Origin: Mesorhizobium sp. INR15 | GTDB taxonomy: Bacteria > Pseudomonadota > Alphaproteobacteria > Rhizobiales > Rhizobiaceae | Reading direction: 5' to 3' | DNA length: 64,000 nt | Assembly: GCF_015500075.1 (NCBI RefSeq) | Contig: NZ_CP045496.1 | Span: forward strand, 2,056,001-2,120,000 | Shown: piece by piece, positions 37,956 through 47,041 of the stretch | How positions within the stretch are numbered: the stretch's first letter is position 1 | How the letters are laid out: each line of letters starts with the position of its first letter | The notes under the pieces: generated by a model | Database searches by the model: none | Told to the model about the DNA's origin: nothing | The model's input: only the letters and a program-made list of their open reading frames with translations | Made by a program: the position numbers and the translations under genes

Positions 37956-38813
37956 CTAGCCGGCCGCGGCGCCCGACGTGCGTGACAGGCCATCCTTGGC
38001 CGGCTGGTAGCTCGGATCAAGGTGGACGGCTTCGCGATAGGATTTCGCCGCCTTGGCCTTGTCGCCGCGTCTTTCATAGACGAGAGCCTGGTTGGCCCAC
38101 GCTTCAGCGCTCTTGCCATCCAGCTTGATCGCCATGTTGAAGTCGGCGAAGGCGTTGTCCTCGTCGTTCTGTGCCAGATAGGAGAGACCCCGGCCGTTGT
38201 AAGGCTCGGCAGCGTCCGGCGCCAGCGAGATGGCGGTCGAGAAATCCTCGATGGCGAATTTGTGCTGGCCCTGGCTTTGATAGATCAGGCCGCGATTGTG
38301 GTAGGCGCGCGCATCAGTGGTGTCGAGCTGGATCGCCTTCTGGAAATCGTTGAAGGCTTCCTGGGTGCGACCGGCCTTGCGATAGAGATTGCCGCGGCCG
38401 ATATAGGCGGCGTCATAACTGCCGTTGATCTGGATCGAGTGGTTATAGTCGTCCAAGGCCGCCGGCTGATTGCCGAGGAAACGCTGGATGAGAGCCCGGT
38501 TCGAATAGGCCTGGTAGAAATTCGGGTTCAACTGGATCGCGGTGTTGAAGTCCTTCAATGCCGCCTGGTACTGGCCGCCACGGCCATAGGCCGAGCCGCG
38601 CACATTGTAGCCTTCAGGATCTTGGGGATTGCGCTGGATCACCGCCGACAGCGAGGAGATGTTCTCGCTCGACCCCTGTGCCTTGTCGATGTTGTTGAAC
38701 TCGCCGGTTGGGCCAGCCGTCTGGCAGCCTGCGAGTGCCAACCCGGAAAGCAGGGCTGCCGTCAGGGCGAAACCGCGCCAAGTGGCTCGGCGCTCCACGG
38801 TGATTGCGTTCAT
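37956..38813 (-). CDS. TPR-repeat lipoprotein
   Basis: A 285-aa lipoprotein. The signal peptide ends in a lipobox LALAGC (about residue 30). Six or so tetratricopeptide repeats follow (about 65-270), each with the AYxNRGLxYxxxGxxxxAxxDFxxAIxLxP pattern. Such proteins are periplasm-facing scaffolds, often in envelope assembly; a NlpI-like role is possible but not shown. It starts at 38813; the upstream extension to 38876 has no support. Confidence 0.88.
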   Translation of the reverse strand: MNAITVERRATWRGFALTAALLSGLALAGCQTAGPTGEFNNIDKAQGSSENISSLSAVIQRNPQDPEGYNVRGSAYGRGGQYQAALKDFNTAIQLNPNFYQAYSNRALIQRFLGNQPAALDDYNHSIQINGSYDAAYIGRGNLYRKAGRTQEAFNDFQKAIQLDTTDARAYHNRGLIYQSQGQHKFAIEDFSTAISLAPDAAEPYNGRGLSYLAQNDEDNAFADFNMAIKLDGKSAEAWANQALVYERRGDKAKAAKSYREAVHLDPSYQPAKDGLSRTSGAAAG

Positions 38814-38936
38814 ATCTGCCCTGTCCTCACTGCCGCCGCGCCGCTCAGGTCCGGTTCCCCCTCCGGGCCGGGTCAAAGGTATCGCAAAATCCTAGGCCGT
38901 ACGCTGCGCGTCCAATTCAACGCCCATCGCTCTAAA

Positions 38937-38971
38937 CAAAAAGGTGGCGGCGATTCCGCATCGCGCCACCT
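38937..38971 (-). terminator. Terminator after rpsU
   Basis: CGCCACCT (38964-38971) pairs with AGGTGGCG (38942-38949). On the minus strand the stem is followed by a T-run (complement of 38938-38942). It ends rpsU transcription before the TPR gene. Confidence 0.75.
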
Positions 38972-39004
38972 CTGATATCCTTCGAAAAGGACGAAAAATT
39001 GGCG

Positions 39005-39283
39005 TTAGAACCGCGGCGGGCGCGGAGCACCACCAGGACCACCGGCGGCGCCAGCAGCAACCGGACGCGGGGTCATCGGCAGCAGGCCTTCGCGCTGTGC
39101 GCGCTTGCGGGCCAGCTTGCGGGCGCGGCGGACGGCTTCAGCCTTCTCACGGGCGCGCTTCTCGGAAGGCTTCTCGTAATGGCCGCGCATCTTCATTTCG
39201 CGGAAAATGCCTTCGCGCTGCATCTTTTTCTTGAGCGCGCGAAGCGCCTGATCAACGTTGTTATCGCGGACGAGTACCTGCAC
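39005..39283 (-). CDS. rpsU: 30S ribosomal protein S21
   Basis: A 92-aa S21 protein: MQVLVRDNNVDQALRALKK start, then KMQREGIFREMKMRGHYEKPSEKR and a basic helical region. The tail is glycine/proline-rich, longer than in E. coli and typical of rhizobia. The start is GTG at 39283, set by an AGGA ribosome site 6 bases upstream; the in-frame TTG at 39289 would abut that site and is rejected. S21 helps the 30S subunit bind mRNA. Confidence 0.95.
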   Translation of the reverse strand: MQVLVRDNNVDQALRALKKKMQREGIFREMKMRGHYEKPSEKRAREKAEAVRRARKLARKRAQREGLLPMTPRPVAAGAAGGPGGAPRPPRF

Positions 39284-39372
39284 GGGCAATCCTGTCTTTC
39301 GTGTTTGAAATCAACAGGCAAGCAGCCATAGCCACTAGCCTCCGCGGCGGTCTACACCACGAATTGTGGCGG

Positions 39373-39401
39373 CTGATACCAGAATCATGCCGCGCTGTCC
39401 A
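39373..39401 (-). promoter_or_regulatory. Candidate rpsU promoter
   Basis: On the minus strand TGGACA (39401-39396) and TATCAG (39378-39373) are 17 bases apart. This would give an 80-base leader before rpsU. A short direct repeat of GTGGACA overlaps the -35. Confidence 0.4.
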
Positions 39402-39482
39402 CTGTCCACGGTATGTGTTTTCGTTTTTCTGGGCCTTGGGAGTGCGCCTGGCGGCAACCAATCCCGGTCCGACAGGCGGTGC

Positions 39483-39896
39483 TCAGGTGGCGCCGCCATT
39501 CATCGCGACAGCCTCGCCTGGCGTTGGAAGCAGTGAAAATCCGTCGTGGAATTCGGCGTAATCGCAGGTGATTTCTTCGCCCGCCGCGATGTCTCGGGTC
39601 GCGGTGGCGCCGCCAAACTGGGAAAAATCGGTGTTCGGATCGTCGGCATGGTTCATGAAGCGGCCATTGTCGACTTCATAGACCATGAAGCCCGGCTTGT
39701 CGGGACTCGGATAGGCATAACGCTCCAGCAGTTCCTTGAGGTGGGGCGGTGCGGAAACCGCCTTTGCCACCGGGATCAGCCGGTCGAAATCCGGATCGAG
39801 CCGCCATATCGAGGCACCTTTGCGGATCGGCACGGCGGCAAAGACGCCGACGCCTTCGATACTGCTCGCGGCGACGTAGGTGCTGATCAGCAGCAT
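39483..39896 (-). CDS. SET-domain protein
   Basis: A 137-aa protein consisting almost entirely of a SET domain. It has the N-terminal GVGVFAAVPIRKGASIW strand pair, FMNHADDPNT (substrate/SAM pocket, NHxxxPN-type, about residues 80-89) and AGEEITCDYAEF (about 106-117) with the catalytic-type tyrosine. SET proteins usually methylate lysine using SAM; bacterial free-standing members have unknown targets. The ATG at 39896 has a GGGAGAG ribosome site; the frame extends to 39944 without support. Confidence 0.86.
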   Translation of the reverse strand: MLLISTYVAASSIEGVGVFAAVPIRKGASIWRLDPDFDRLIPVAKAVSAPPHLKELLERYAYPSPDKPGFMVYEVDNGRFMNHADDPNTDFSQFGGATATRDIAAGEEITCDYAEFHDGFSLLPTPGEAVAMNGGAT

Positions 39897-39984
39897 GGTC
39901 TCTCCCTGCCCGAATGTTCTTGTGCCGAGATAGGCAATCGACAATCTTCAGGCAAAAGCAAGACCATCTGCTTGAGATTTCGGG

Positions 39985-40743
39985 TCACGTCCGGTTGATC
40001 GAGACGCCGCCATCGGCAAATAGTGCGGTTCCCGTGGTGAAACTCGAGGCGTCGGAAGCCAGATAGAGTGCCGAGCGCGCGATCTCTTCGGGTTGCGCCA
40101 TGCGCTTCAAGGCGTGGATGCCTTCGACAAAGGCGCGTGCTTCCGGCGTGGTGGTGGTCGCACCCGGCGTGTCGGTGCCGCCGGGCAACAGCGCGTTGAC
40201 GCGCAAGCCCTGTGGTCCGTATTCGGCGGCGAGAACCTGCGTCAGCCCGATCAGGCCCGCCTTGGCGGCGGCATAGGCGGCCATGCCGGGTATGCCGGCG
40301 GTGCGGCCGACAAAGCTGGACGTGAAGATCAGCGAGCCGCCGCCGCGCTCCAGCATCGCCGGTATCTGGTGTTTCGCGCAAAGGAAGGCGCTGGTCAGAT
40401 TGGTGTCGATCGTTCCGTGCCAGGTCCTTGGCGACATGTCGGGCACCGGACCCATCGGGCCGACGGCGCCGGCGTTGTTGAAGGCGATGTCGAGCCCGCC
40501 GAACCTCTCCACGGCGAGGCGGACCAGCGCTTTCGCGAAGTCCTCCTCGGTAACGTCGCCGGCGAGCGCGACGGCGACGCCATCGGCCTCCTCGATTTCG
40601 GTGACGAGGGCGTCAAGCTCCGCCTGGCGACGGCCGGTGACGACGAGCTTGGCGCCTTCCTCGGCAAACAGCTTCGCGGTGGCGCGGCCGATGCCGGAAC
40701 TGGCGCCGGTGACGATGGCGATCTTGTTGGTGAGTGCGAGCAT
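39985..40743 (-). CDS. SDR-family oxidoreductase
   Basis: A 252-aa classical short-chain dehydrogenase/reductase. It has TGASSGIG (12-19), NNAG, the catalytic YAAAK with an upstream serine in TSSF, and a C-terminal LFADGGVSI. It uses NAD(P)H; the substrate is not identifiable. The ATG at 40743 is preceded at correct spacing by AAAGGA; an ATG at 40752 is the alternative. Confidence 0.87.
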   Translation of the reverse strand: MLALTNKIAIVTGASSGIGRATAKLFAEEGAKLVVTGRRQAELDALVTEIEEADGVAVALAGDVTEEDFAKALVRLAVERFGGLDIAFNNAGAVGPMGPVPDMSPRTWHGTIDTNLTSAFLCAKHQIPAMLERGGGSLIFTSSFVGRTAGIPGMAAYAAAKAGLIGLTQVLAAEYGPQGLRVNALLPGGTDTPGATTTTPEARAFVEGIHALKRMAQPEEIARSALYLASDASSFTTGTALFADGGVSINRT

Positions 40744-40845
40744 GTCTGGCATCCTTTTCCCTTGCGCCAGCTTCGCCGGCGATCGGATGCTTGGTCGCAA
40801 ATGGGGCGGGTTGGAGCCACCCAAAACCTGACAGGCTTCTCGGAG

Positions 40846-41214
40846 TTACTGCTTCAGCAACCACTCCAGGCGATCAAGCGAGCAGGCATAGCTGACGACG
40901 ATCAGCAGAGCCATGGCAATGCCCGTGGCCGTGTGACCGGCGAGATGGAATCCGGCGGCACCGCCAAACAGGATGACGAGTTCCATCACCAGCCGCACCA
41001 TGCCTGGAACCGGAACCGGTGCGCGGCCTGACCGGCTGGGATCATTGAGCACGGCGAATGTGCCCCACAGCACCGCAGCGATGAGCGGCAAGGCGAGGGC
41101 GAGGATCCAGCGCCATATCCCACCTGAGAGGCTCCAGCCTGCAATGCCGAGGCCGAGCAGGGCCGCGAGCTCAAGCAGGAAGCGCAACGTCATATTCCAC
41201 CAGGCATTGCCCAC
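40846..41214 (-). CDS. YrdB family membrane protein (DUF2568)
   Basis: A 122-aa protein with four membrane helices and the YrdB-type opening LRFLLELAALLGLG (residues 10-23), followed by WGTFAVLNDPSRSG. The function is unknown. The GTG at 41214 has a GGGAG ribosome site 7 bases upstream (41226-41222); the internal ATG at 41193 is the alternative. The frame continues antisense through soxB up to 42261, which is not real. Confidence 0.8.
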   Translation of the reverse strand: MGNAWWNMTLRFLLELAALLGLGIAGWSLSGGIWRWILALALPLIAAVLWGTFAVLNDPSRSGRAPVPVPGMVRLVMELVILFGGAAGFHLAGHTATGIAMALLIVVSYACSLDRLEWLLKQ

Positions 41215-41415
41215 AATCGTTCTCCCGAGACTCACGGCAAGCAGTGTGGCTGAAGGCACTTGCAGCCGCCAGATTGCATGTGTGTTTTTCATCGCGGCGC
41301 AAAACGGCAAGCGCCGTCGCAAACAGCGCAAGGGTGGAAGCCGCGTTTCGCTAGTGATACACCTCGCGCGCCGAGGCCTGATGAACGCTTGGCTGCCATT
41401 TGCGAGGCTGGAACG

Positions 41416-42669
41416 TTGAAAAAATATTCGGTATTCGCCATCGCCCGCGAGGCCATGCGCGGCCACAAGGGCTGGGAGGAACAATGGTCCTCGCCTGAGC
41501 CGAAGAAGGAATACGACGTCATCATCGTCGGCGCCGGCGGCCACGGTCTTGCCACCGCCTATTACCTTGCCACGGTGCACGGCATCACCAATGTCGCCGT
41601 CCTGGAAAAGGGCTGGCTCGGTGGCGGCAACACCGGCCGCAACACCACCATCATCCGCTCCAACTATCTCTATGACGAGAGCGCTGGCATCTACGATCAT
41701 GCGCTGAAATTGTGGGATGGGTTGAGCCAGGAACTCAACTACAACGTCATGTATTCGGCGCGAGGCGTCATGATGCTGGCGCATAATGTGCACGACGTGC
41801 AGGTGCTGAAGCGCCACGTCCATGCCAACCGGCTGAACGGCATCGACAATGAATGGCTGACGCCTGAGCAGGCGAAGGAATTCTGCCCGCCGCTCAATAC
41901 GTCCAGGGAAGCCCGCTATCCGGTGGTCGGTGCGGCGCTGCAACGCCGTGGCGGCACGGCGCGGCACGATGCCGTCGCCTGGGGCTATGCTCGCGGCGCC
42001 TCGGCGCGCGGCGTGCACATCATTCAGAATTGCGAGGTCACCGGGGTCAAGCGCGCGCCGAACGGCGCCGTCATGGGCGTCGACACGACACGCGGCTTCA
42101 TCGGCGCCAAGAAGGTCGGCGTCGTTGCCGCCGGGCATTCGTCCGTCATCATGAACATGGCCGGCGTGCGCATGCCGCTGGAAAGCTATCCGCTGCAGGC
42201 GCTGGTGTCGGAGCCGGTCAAGCCGGTGGTGCCTTGCGTGGTGATGTCCAACACGGTGCACGCCTATATCTCGCAGTCCGACAAGGGCGAACTGGTGATC
42301 GGCGCCGGCACCGACCAGTATGTCTCCTATTCACAGACCGGCGGCCTGCACATCCTGCAGCATACGCTGGATGCGATTTGCGAGATGTTCCCGATCTTCA
42401 CGCGCATGAAGATGCTGCGCTCCTGGGGCGGCATCGTCGACGTGACGCCGGATCGCTCGCCGATCCTGGCCAAGACGCCGGTGCCTGGCCTCTACGTCAA
42501 TTGCGGCTGGGGCACGGGCGGCTTCAAGGCGACGCCGGGCTCGGGCCATGTCTTTGCCCATACGATTGCCAAAGACGATCCGCATCCGATCAACGCGCCC
42601 TTCACCATCGAGCGCTTCCGCACCGGCCGGCTCATCGACGAAGCGGCGGCGGCGGCGGTGGCGCACTGA
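41416..42669 (+). CDS. soxB: Sarcosine oxidase beta subunit
   Basis: A 417-aa flavoprotein, the usual SoxB length. It starts with TTG at 41416, giving the family N-terminus KKYSVFAIAREAM. The FAD-binding GAGGHG is at residues 39-44. The RHDAVAWGYARGA region (H184) is the likely place of the covalently linked FMN histidine known for this family. With SoxA, D and G it forms the heterotetrameric enzyme that oxidises sarcosine to glycine, passing the methyl carbon to tetrahydrofolate. The frame extends upstream to 41260 without support. Confidence 0.94.
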   Translation: MKKYSVFAIAREAMRGHKGWEEQWSSPEPKKEYDVIIVGAGGHGLATAYYLATVHGITNVAVLEKGWLGGGNTGRNTTIIRSNYLYDESAGIYDHALKLWDGLSQELNYNVMYSARGVMMLAHNVHDVQVLKRHVHANRLNGIDNEWLTPEQAKEFCPPLNTSREARYPVVGAALQRRGGTARHDAVAWGYARGASARGVHIIQNCEVTGVKRAPNGAVMGVDTTRGFIGAKKVGVVAAGHSSVIMNMAGVRMPLESYPLQALVSEPVKPVVPCVVMSNTVHAYISQSDKGELVIGAGTDQYVSYSQTGGLHILQHTLDAICEMFPIFTRMKMLRSWGGIVDVTPDRSPILAKTPVPGLYVNCGWGTGGFKATPGSGHVFAHTIAKDDPHPINAPFTIERFRTGRLIDEAAAAAVAH

Positions 42670-43094
42670 TGATGATGGCCGAAGTGGCAGTCGCTGTGCC
42701 GCTGATGCTGGCGGGGGAACAAGGCATGTTCCATTTTCCGACGCCGGAAGAGGTGCGGCTGCAACCGATCAGCCGCGCCGGCAACGAAGCGGGCTGGCCG
42801 TTTTCAATCGACGAGGGGACGCTGGCCTGCGTCTGGAGCGCCGGCCAGAAAGTGGTCATGTTCTTTGAAAGCAAGCCGGACGACCTTGACGAAGACGAGA
42901 CGTTCAAACCGAGCGGCGTCATCGTCACCACGGATCCGATGCAACTGACGCTGGGCAACATGGCCAACCGCGATCTGTTTCGAGCCTCGGCAAGCGTCGA
43001 GGAGCGTATGGCACTTGTCGCGCCCTTTGTGACCATGGGCCAGAAGCTTTGCGATCAACCCGCCGGCGCGCGCGTCGGCCACGGCGAATTGTAG
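42669..43094 (+). CDS. Unknown protein inserted in the sarcosine oxidase operon
   Basis: A 141-aa frame starting on the last base of the soxB stop and ending 10 bases before soxD. After a short hydrophobic start (about residues 4-20) it has a soluble body with RLQPISRAGNEAGWPFSIDEG, ACVWSAGQKVVMFF and TDPMQLTLGNMANRDLF. No family was recognised and no metal or cofactor motif is obvious. A second ATG at 42726 (giving MFHFPTPEEV) could be the true start. The coupled position suggests a role tied to sarcosine metabolism; this is inference. Confidence 0.75.
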   Translation: MMMAEVAVAVPLMLAGEQGMFHFPTPEEVRLQPISRAGNEAGWPFSIDEGTLACVWSAGQKVVMFFESKPDDLDEDETFKPSGVIVTTDPMQLTLGNMANRDLFRASASVEERMALVAPFVTMGQKLCDQPAGARVGHGEL

Positions 43095-43104
43095 GAACAA
43101 ATAC

Positions 43105-43401
43105 ATGCTTCTCATCCGCTGCCCCTATTGCGAGGAAGAGCGTCCGGAACTCGAATTCCGCAATGCCGGCGAGGCGCATATCGCGCGCTCGGCCAACATG
43201 GCCGGCGAGAGTGATGACGATTTCGAAAAGTTCTTCTTCATCCGCTCAAACCCCAAAGGTATCATCCATGAGCGCTGGCGGCACATGCATGGCTGCGCGC
43301 GGTTCTTCAACGCCGTGCGCGATACCGTCACCGACAAGTTCATCATGACCTACAAGGCCGGCGAACCGAAGCCTTCGAAGTTGCCGGGAGTTGCCAAATG
43401 A
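43105..43401 (+). CDS. soxD: Sarcosine oxidase delta subunit
   Basis: A 98-aa zinc-binding subunit. Ligands match the known Cys-Cys-His-Cys set: C6 and C9 (CPYC), H60 and C64 (RHMHGC). It is a structural part of the heterotetrameric sarcosine oxidase. It overlaps soxA by 4 bases. Confidence 0.95.
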   Translation: MLLIRCPYCEEERPELEFRNAGEAHIARSANMAGESDDDFEKFFFIRSNPKGIIHERWRHMHGCARFFNAVRDTVTDKFIMTYKAGEPKPSKLPGVAK

Positions 43402-46400
43402 GCGGCGCGTTCCGTATTCCCGGCGCTGGCCGCCTCAAGCAGGCGAAGAGCGCTCGCTTCAGCTTCGATGGCCAGTCCTATGCCGGCATCGAGGGTGACA
43501 CGCTGGCTTCGGCGCTGATTGCCAATGGCGTCCATCTGGTCGGCCGATCGTTCAAGTACCACCGTCCGCGCGGCATCCTGTCGGCGGGCGCCGAGGAGCC
43601 GAACGCGCTGGTCCGGATCGAGCGCGACGCGGCGCGCCAGACGCCGAATGTGCGCGCAACCGTGCAGGAACTCTATGACGGGCTCACCGCCCAGTCGCAG
43701 AACCGCTGGCCGTCGCTGTCCTTCGACGTTGGCGCCGTCAACGACATTGCCTCGCCGTTTTTCTCGGCCGGCTTCTACTACAAGACCTTCATGTGGCCGA
43801 AGGCGGCCTGGAAAAACCTTTATGAGCCCAAGATCCGGGCCGCCGCAGGCCTTGGCGTTTCGCCCGACAAGCCGGACCCCGACCACTATTCCTCGCGCTA
43901 CGCCCATTGCGAAGTGCTGGTGCTTGGCGGCGGTGCCGCCGGCATCGCGGCAGCGCTTGCGGCGGCTGAAACCGGGGTGCGCGTCATTCTTGCCGACGAG
44001 CAGGCCGAATTCGGCGGCAGCCTGCGTTTCGAGACGGGCGCGAAGATCGACGGCCAGGGTGGTTTTGCCTGGGCGCTGGCGGCCATCGCCAAGCTGCGTG
44101 CGATGCACAATGTCCGCGTGCTCTCGCGCACGACCGCTTTCGGTTACTACGCGCAGAATTTCGTCGGATTGGTCGAACGGGTCAGCGACCATCTGGCGAC
44201 ACCTGGCCATGATCTGCCGCGTGAGCGGCTGTGGCAGGTTCGCGCCAAGCGCGTCGTGCTGGCCTCCGGCGCCATCGAGCGGCACATGGTGTTTGCCGAC
44301 AATGACCGGCCGGGCATCATGCTGGCCGGCGCGGCGCGCACCTATCTCAATCACTATGGCGTGGCGGTGGGCAGGAATGTCGGCGTCTACACCGCCAATG
44401 ATTCCGCCTATGCCGCGGCAATCGATCTGAAGAAGGCCGGCGTCAACGTGGCCGCGATCGTCGACCTGCGCGACAATCCGACCGGGCCGGTGATCGACGA
44501 GGCGAGGGCGCTCGGCATCGAGGTCAATTTCGGCCGCGCTGTGATCCGCGCCGGCGGCAAGTTGCGTGTGTCGTCGATGACCGTGCAGCCGAAGAATGGC
44601 GGCGGCGAGCGCACCATTCCGGTCGATGCGATCCTGATGTCGGCCGGCTGGACGCCGTCCGTGCATCTGTTCTCGCAGTCACGCGGCAAGGTTGCCTTCA
44701 ACGACGAAACCAAGCGCTTCGTGCCGGGCACCTATGCGCAGGATTGTATCTCGGTTGGTGCCTGCAACGGCACGGACGGCCTGTCGGCATCGGTCGACGA
44801 AGCCTATGCGGCGGGCGCCAAAGCGGCCAAGGAAGCCGGCGCCAAGGATTCTAGCGTTAAGGCGGGCAAGGGCACCAAGCCGAAGGTAGACGCCTCGGAA
44901 AGCTGGTCGCGCGGCATGCTTGGCGCGGCACCCGGCGCCGGACCGGACAAGACCGTCAAGGCCTTTGTCGATTTCCAGAACGACGTCACCGCCAAGGACA
45001 TCCGCCAGGCGGTGCATGAAGGCATGCGCTCGATCGAGCACGTCAAGCGCTTCACCACCAACGGCATGGCGACCGACCAGGGCAAGACCTCCAACATGCA
45101 CGGTCTGGCGATTGCCGCCGAGACGCTCGGCAAGCCGATCCCGGAAGTTGGCCTCACCACGTTCCGCGCGCCCTACACGCCGGTGACGTTCGGCGCGATC
45201 GTCAGCCATGCACGCGGGCCGCTGTTCGACCCGACGCGCAGAACCGCGATCCATCCCTGGGCCGAGGCACAAGGTGCCGTGTTCGAGGATGTCGGGCAGT
45301 GGAAGCGCGCATGGTATTTCCCCAAGGCGGGCGAAGACATGCATGCGGCGGTCGACCGCGAATGCGTCGCCGTCCGCAACAAGGCCGGCCTGTTCGACGC
45401 CTCGACGCTGGGCAAGATCGAAGTGGTCGGGCCGGATGCGGCCAAATTCATGGAACTGCTCTACACCAATCCGTGGGAGAAGCTGGAGCCCGGCCGCTGC
45501 CGCTATGGCATTATGCTGCGCGAGGACGGTTTCATCTATGATGACGGCGTCGTCGGCAGGCTGGCGCCGGACCGTTTCCATGTGACCACGACGACCGGCG
45601 GCGCGCCGCGCGTCATGAACCACATGGAAGACTATCTCCAGACCGAGTTCCCGCATCTCAACGTCTGGCTGACCTCGATCACCGAGCAATGGGCTGTTAT
45701 CGCGGTGCAAGGCCCGAAGTCGCGCGACATCATCGCGCCGCTGGTCGAAGGCATCGATATGTCGGACGCGGCGCTGCCGCATATGTCGGTGCGCGAAGGC
45801 AAGATCTGCGGCGTGCCGACAAGGCTCTTCCGCATGTCGTTCACCGGCGAGCGCGGCTTCGAGGTCAATGTTCCGGCCGATTACGGCCAGGCCGTATGGG
45901 AGGCGCTGTGGGCCGAGGGCCAGAAGCACGGCGCCACCGCCTACGGCACCGAGGCGATGCACGTGCTGCGCGCCGAGAAGGGCTACATCATCGTCGGCCA
46001 GGACACTGACGGCACCGTAACGCCGAACGATGCCGGCCTCGACTGGGCGGTCGGCAAGAAGAAGACGGACTTCGTCGGCATCAGGGGCATGATGAGACCG
46101 GACCTTGTCGCCAAGGGCCGCAAGCAGTTGGTCGGCCTGAAGACCAAGGACCCGAAGGTGGTCCTGGAAGAGGGCGCGCAGATCGTCGAGGATCCGAAAC
46201 AGGCGATCCCGATGAGGATGATCGGCCACGTCACATCAAGCTACTGGTCGGAAAATTGCGGCCGTTCGATCGCGCTGGCGCTGGTTGCCGGCGGCCGCGA
46301 CCGCATGGGCGACACGCTCTATGTGCCGATGCCGAACGGGGTGATCGAAGTGGAGGTTACCGGAATGGTGTTCCTGGACGAGACGGGAGGACGCCTCAAT

Positions 46401-46406
46401 GGCTAA
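43398..46406 (+). CDS. soxA: Sarcosine oxidase alpha subunit
   Basis: A 1002-aa subunit of normal length. The N-terminus has a 2Fe-2S-ferredoxin-like fold without cluster cysteines (about 20-100). An FAD/NAD-binding domain follows, with VLGGGAAGIAAALA (about residues 174-187) and later LASGAIERHMVFADNDRPG. The C-terminal 400 residues form an aminomethyltransferase (GCV_T) domain that binds tetrahydrofolate. It carries NAD and takes the methylene group from sarcosine. It overlaps soxD by 4 and soxG by 8 bases. Confidence 0.96.
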   Translation: MSGAFRIPGAGRLKQAKSARFSFDGQSYAGIEGDTLASALIANGVHLVGRSFKYHRPRGILSAGAEEPNALVRIERDAARQTPNVRATVQELYDGLTAQSQNRWPSLSFDVGAVNDIASPFFSAGFYYKTFMWPKAAWKNLYEPKIRAAAGLGVSPDKPDPDHYSSRYAHCEVLVLGGGAAGIAAALAAAETGVRVILADEQAEFGGSLRFETGAKIDGQGGFAWALAAIAKLRAMHNVRVLSRTTAFGYYAQNFVGLVERVSDHLATPGHDLPRERLWQVRAKRVVLASGAIERHMVFADNDRPGIMLAGAARTYLNHYGVAVGRNVGVYTANDSAYAAAIDLKKAGVNVAAIVDLRDNPTGPVIDEARALGIEVNFGRAVIRAGGKLRVSSMTVQPKNGGGERTIPVDAILMSAGWTPSVHLFSQSRGKVAFNDETKRFVPGTYAQDCISVGACNGTDGLSASVDEAYAAGAKAAKEAGAKDSSVKAGKGTKPKVDASESWSRGMLGAAPGAGPDKTVKAFVDFQNDVTAKDIRQAVHEGMRSIEHVKRFTTNGMATDQGKTSNMHGLAIAAETLGKPIPEVGLTTFRAPYTPVTFGAIVSHARGPLFDPTRRTAIHPWAEAQGAVFEDVGQWKRAWYFPKAGEDMHAAVDRECVAVRNKAGLFDASTLGKIEVVGPDAAKFMELLYTNPWEKLEPGRCRYGIMLREDGFIYDDGVVGRLAPDRFHVTTTTGGAPRVMNHMEDYLQTEFPHLNVWLTSITEQWAVIAVQGPKSRDIIAPLVEGIDMSDAALPHMSVREGKICGVPTRLFRMSFTGERGFEVNVPADYGQAVWEALWAEGQKHGATAYGTEAMHVLRAEKGYIIVGQDTDGTVTPNDAGLDWAVGKKKTDFVGIRGMMRPDLVAKGRKQLVGLKTKDPKVVLEEGAQIVEDPKQAIPMRMIGHVTSSYWSENCGRSIALALVAGGRDRMGDTLYVPMPNGVIEVEVTGMVFLDETGGRLNG

Positions 46407-46983
46407 GGCTGCTGCAAAAACCACCGCGCCACAGGCAACGCCGTCGGTGCAGCGCCGCCCGGCGCTGGCTGGGCGCAACACGTCCGCCACTGCTGCCAAG
46501 GTCGAGGTGCTGCCGCCGGCCGAACGGATGTCGCTGCGCGCACCGGAAGCTTCGCTGGCGGCACTTTCGAAGGCGCTCGGCGTGATCTTGCCCAAGGCGC
46601 CGAAGACATCTGCCTCGAAGGCCGGCCGCACGGCGCTGTGGCTCGGACCCGACGAGTGGCTGGTGATCGATGAAGCCGGAGGTGATCCGCTCGCAGACTG
46701 CGCCAAGGTCACGGCCCTGCATTCGGCGGTGGGTGTCTCGCATCGCAACATCGCGATCGCGGTTACCGGTGAAGGGGCAGCGGCGACGGTCAATTCAGGC
46801 TGTCCGCAGGACCTGTCGCTGGATGCTTTCCCTGTGGGTGCGTGCTCCCGCACCATCCTGGGCAAGGTCGAGATCGTGCTGTTGCGCACGGCAGCCGATG
46901 CCTTCCGGGTCGAATGCTGGCGTTCCTTCTCCGACTATGTCTTTACTTTCCTGTCCGAGGGATCGCGCGACGCAGCCGTCTGA
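46399..46983 (+). CDS. soxG: Sarcosine oxidase gamma subunit
   Basis: A 194-aa gamma subunit with the family stretch LGPDEWLVI (about residues 75-83), VGVSHRNIAIAVTG and DLSLDAFPVGACSRT. It resembles a truncated folate-binding GCV_T fold and completes the sarcosine oxidase tetramer. The N-terminal 45 residues are alanine/proline-rich. It ends the sox operon. Confidence 0.94.
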   Translation: MAKAAAKTTAPQATPSVQRRPALAGRNTSATAAKVEVLPPAERMSLRAPEASLAALSKALGVILPKAPKTSASKAGRTALWLGPDEWLVIDEAGGDPLADCAKVTALHSAVGVSHRNIAIAVTGEGAAATVNSGCPQDLSLDAFPVGACSRTILGKVEIVLLRTAADAFRVECWRSFSDYVFTFLSEGSRDAAV

Positions 46984-47041
46984 ACTCGGAACGTTTGCAG
47001 GGCAGGTTCGTTCTGCATCCGCACGCCGAGGGAGAATGCCG

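Noticed and set aside
41215..42261. Long minus-strand extension of the YrdB gene
   Set aside because: It is antisense to soxB, and a GTG with a strong ribosome site at 41214 marks the real start.
44679..46229. A 516-codon minus-strand frame inside soxA
   Set aside because: soxA is a complete 1002-aa gene with clear domains; the reverse frame is a codon-bias shadow.
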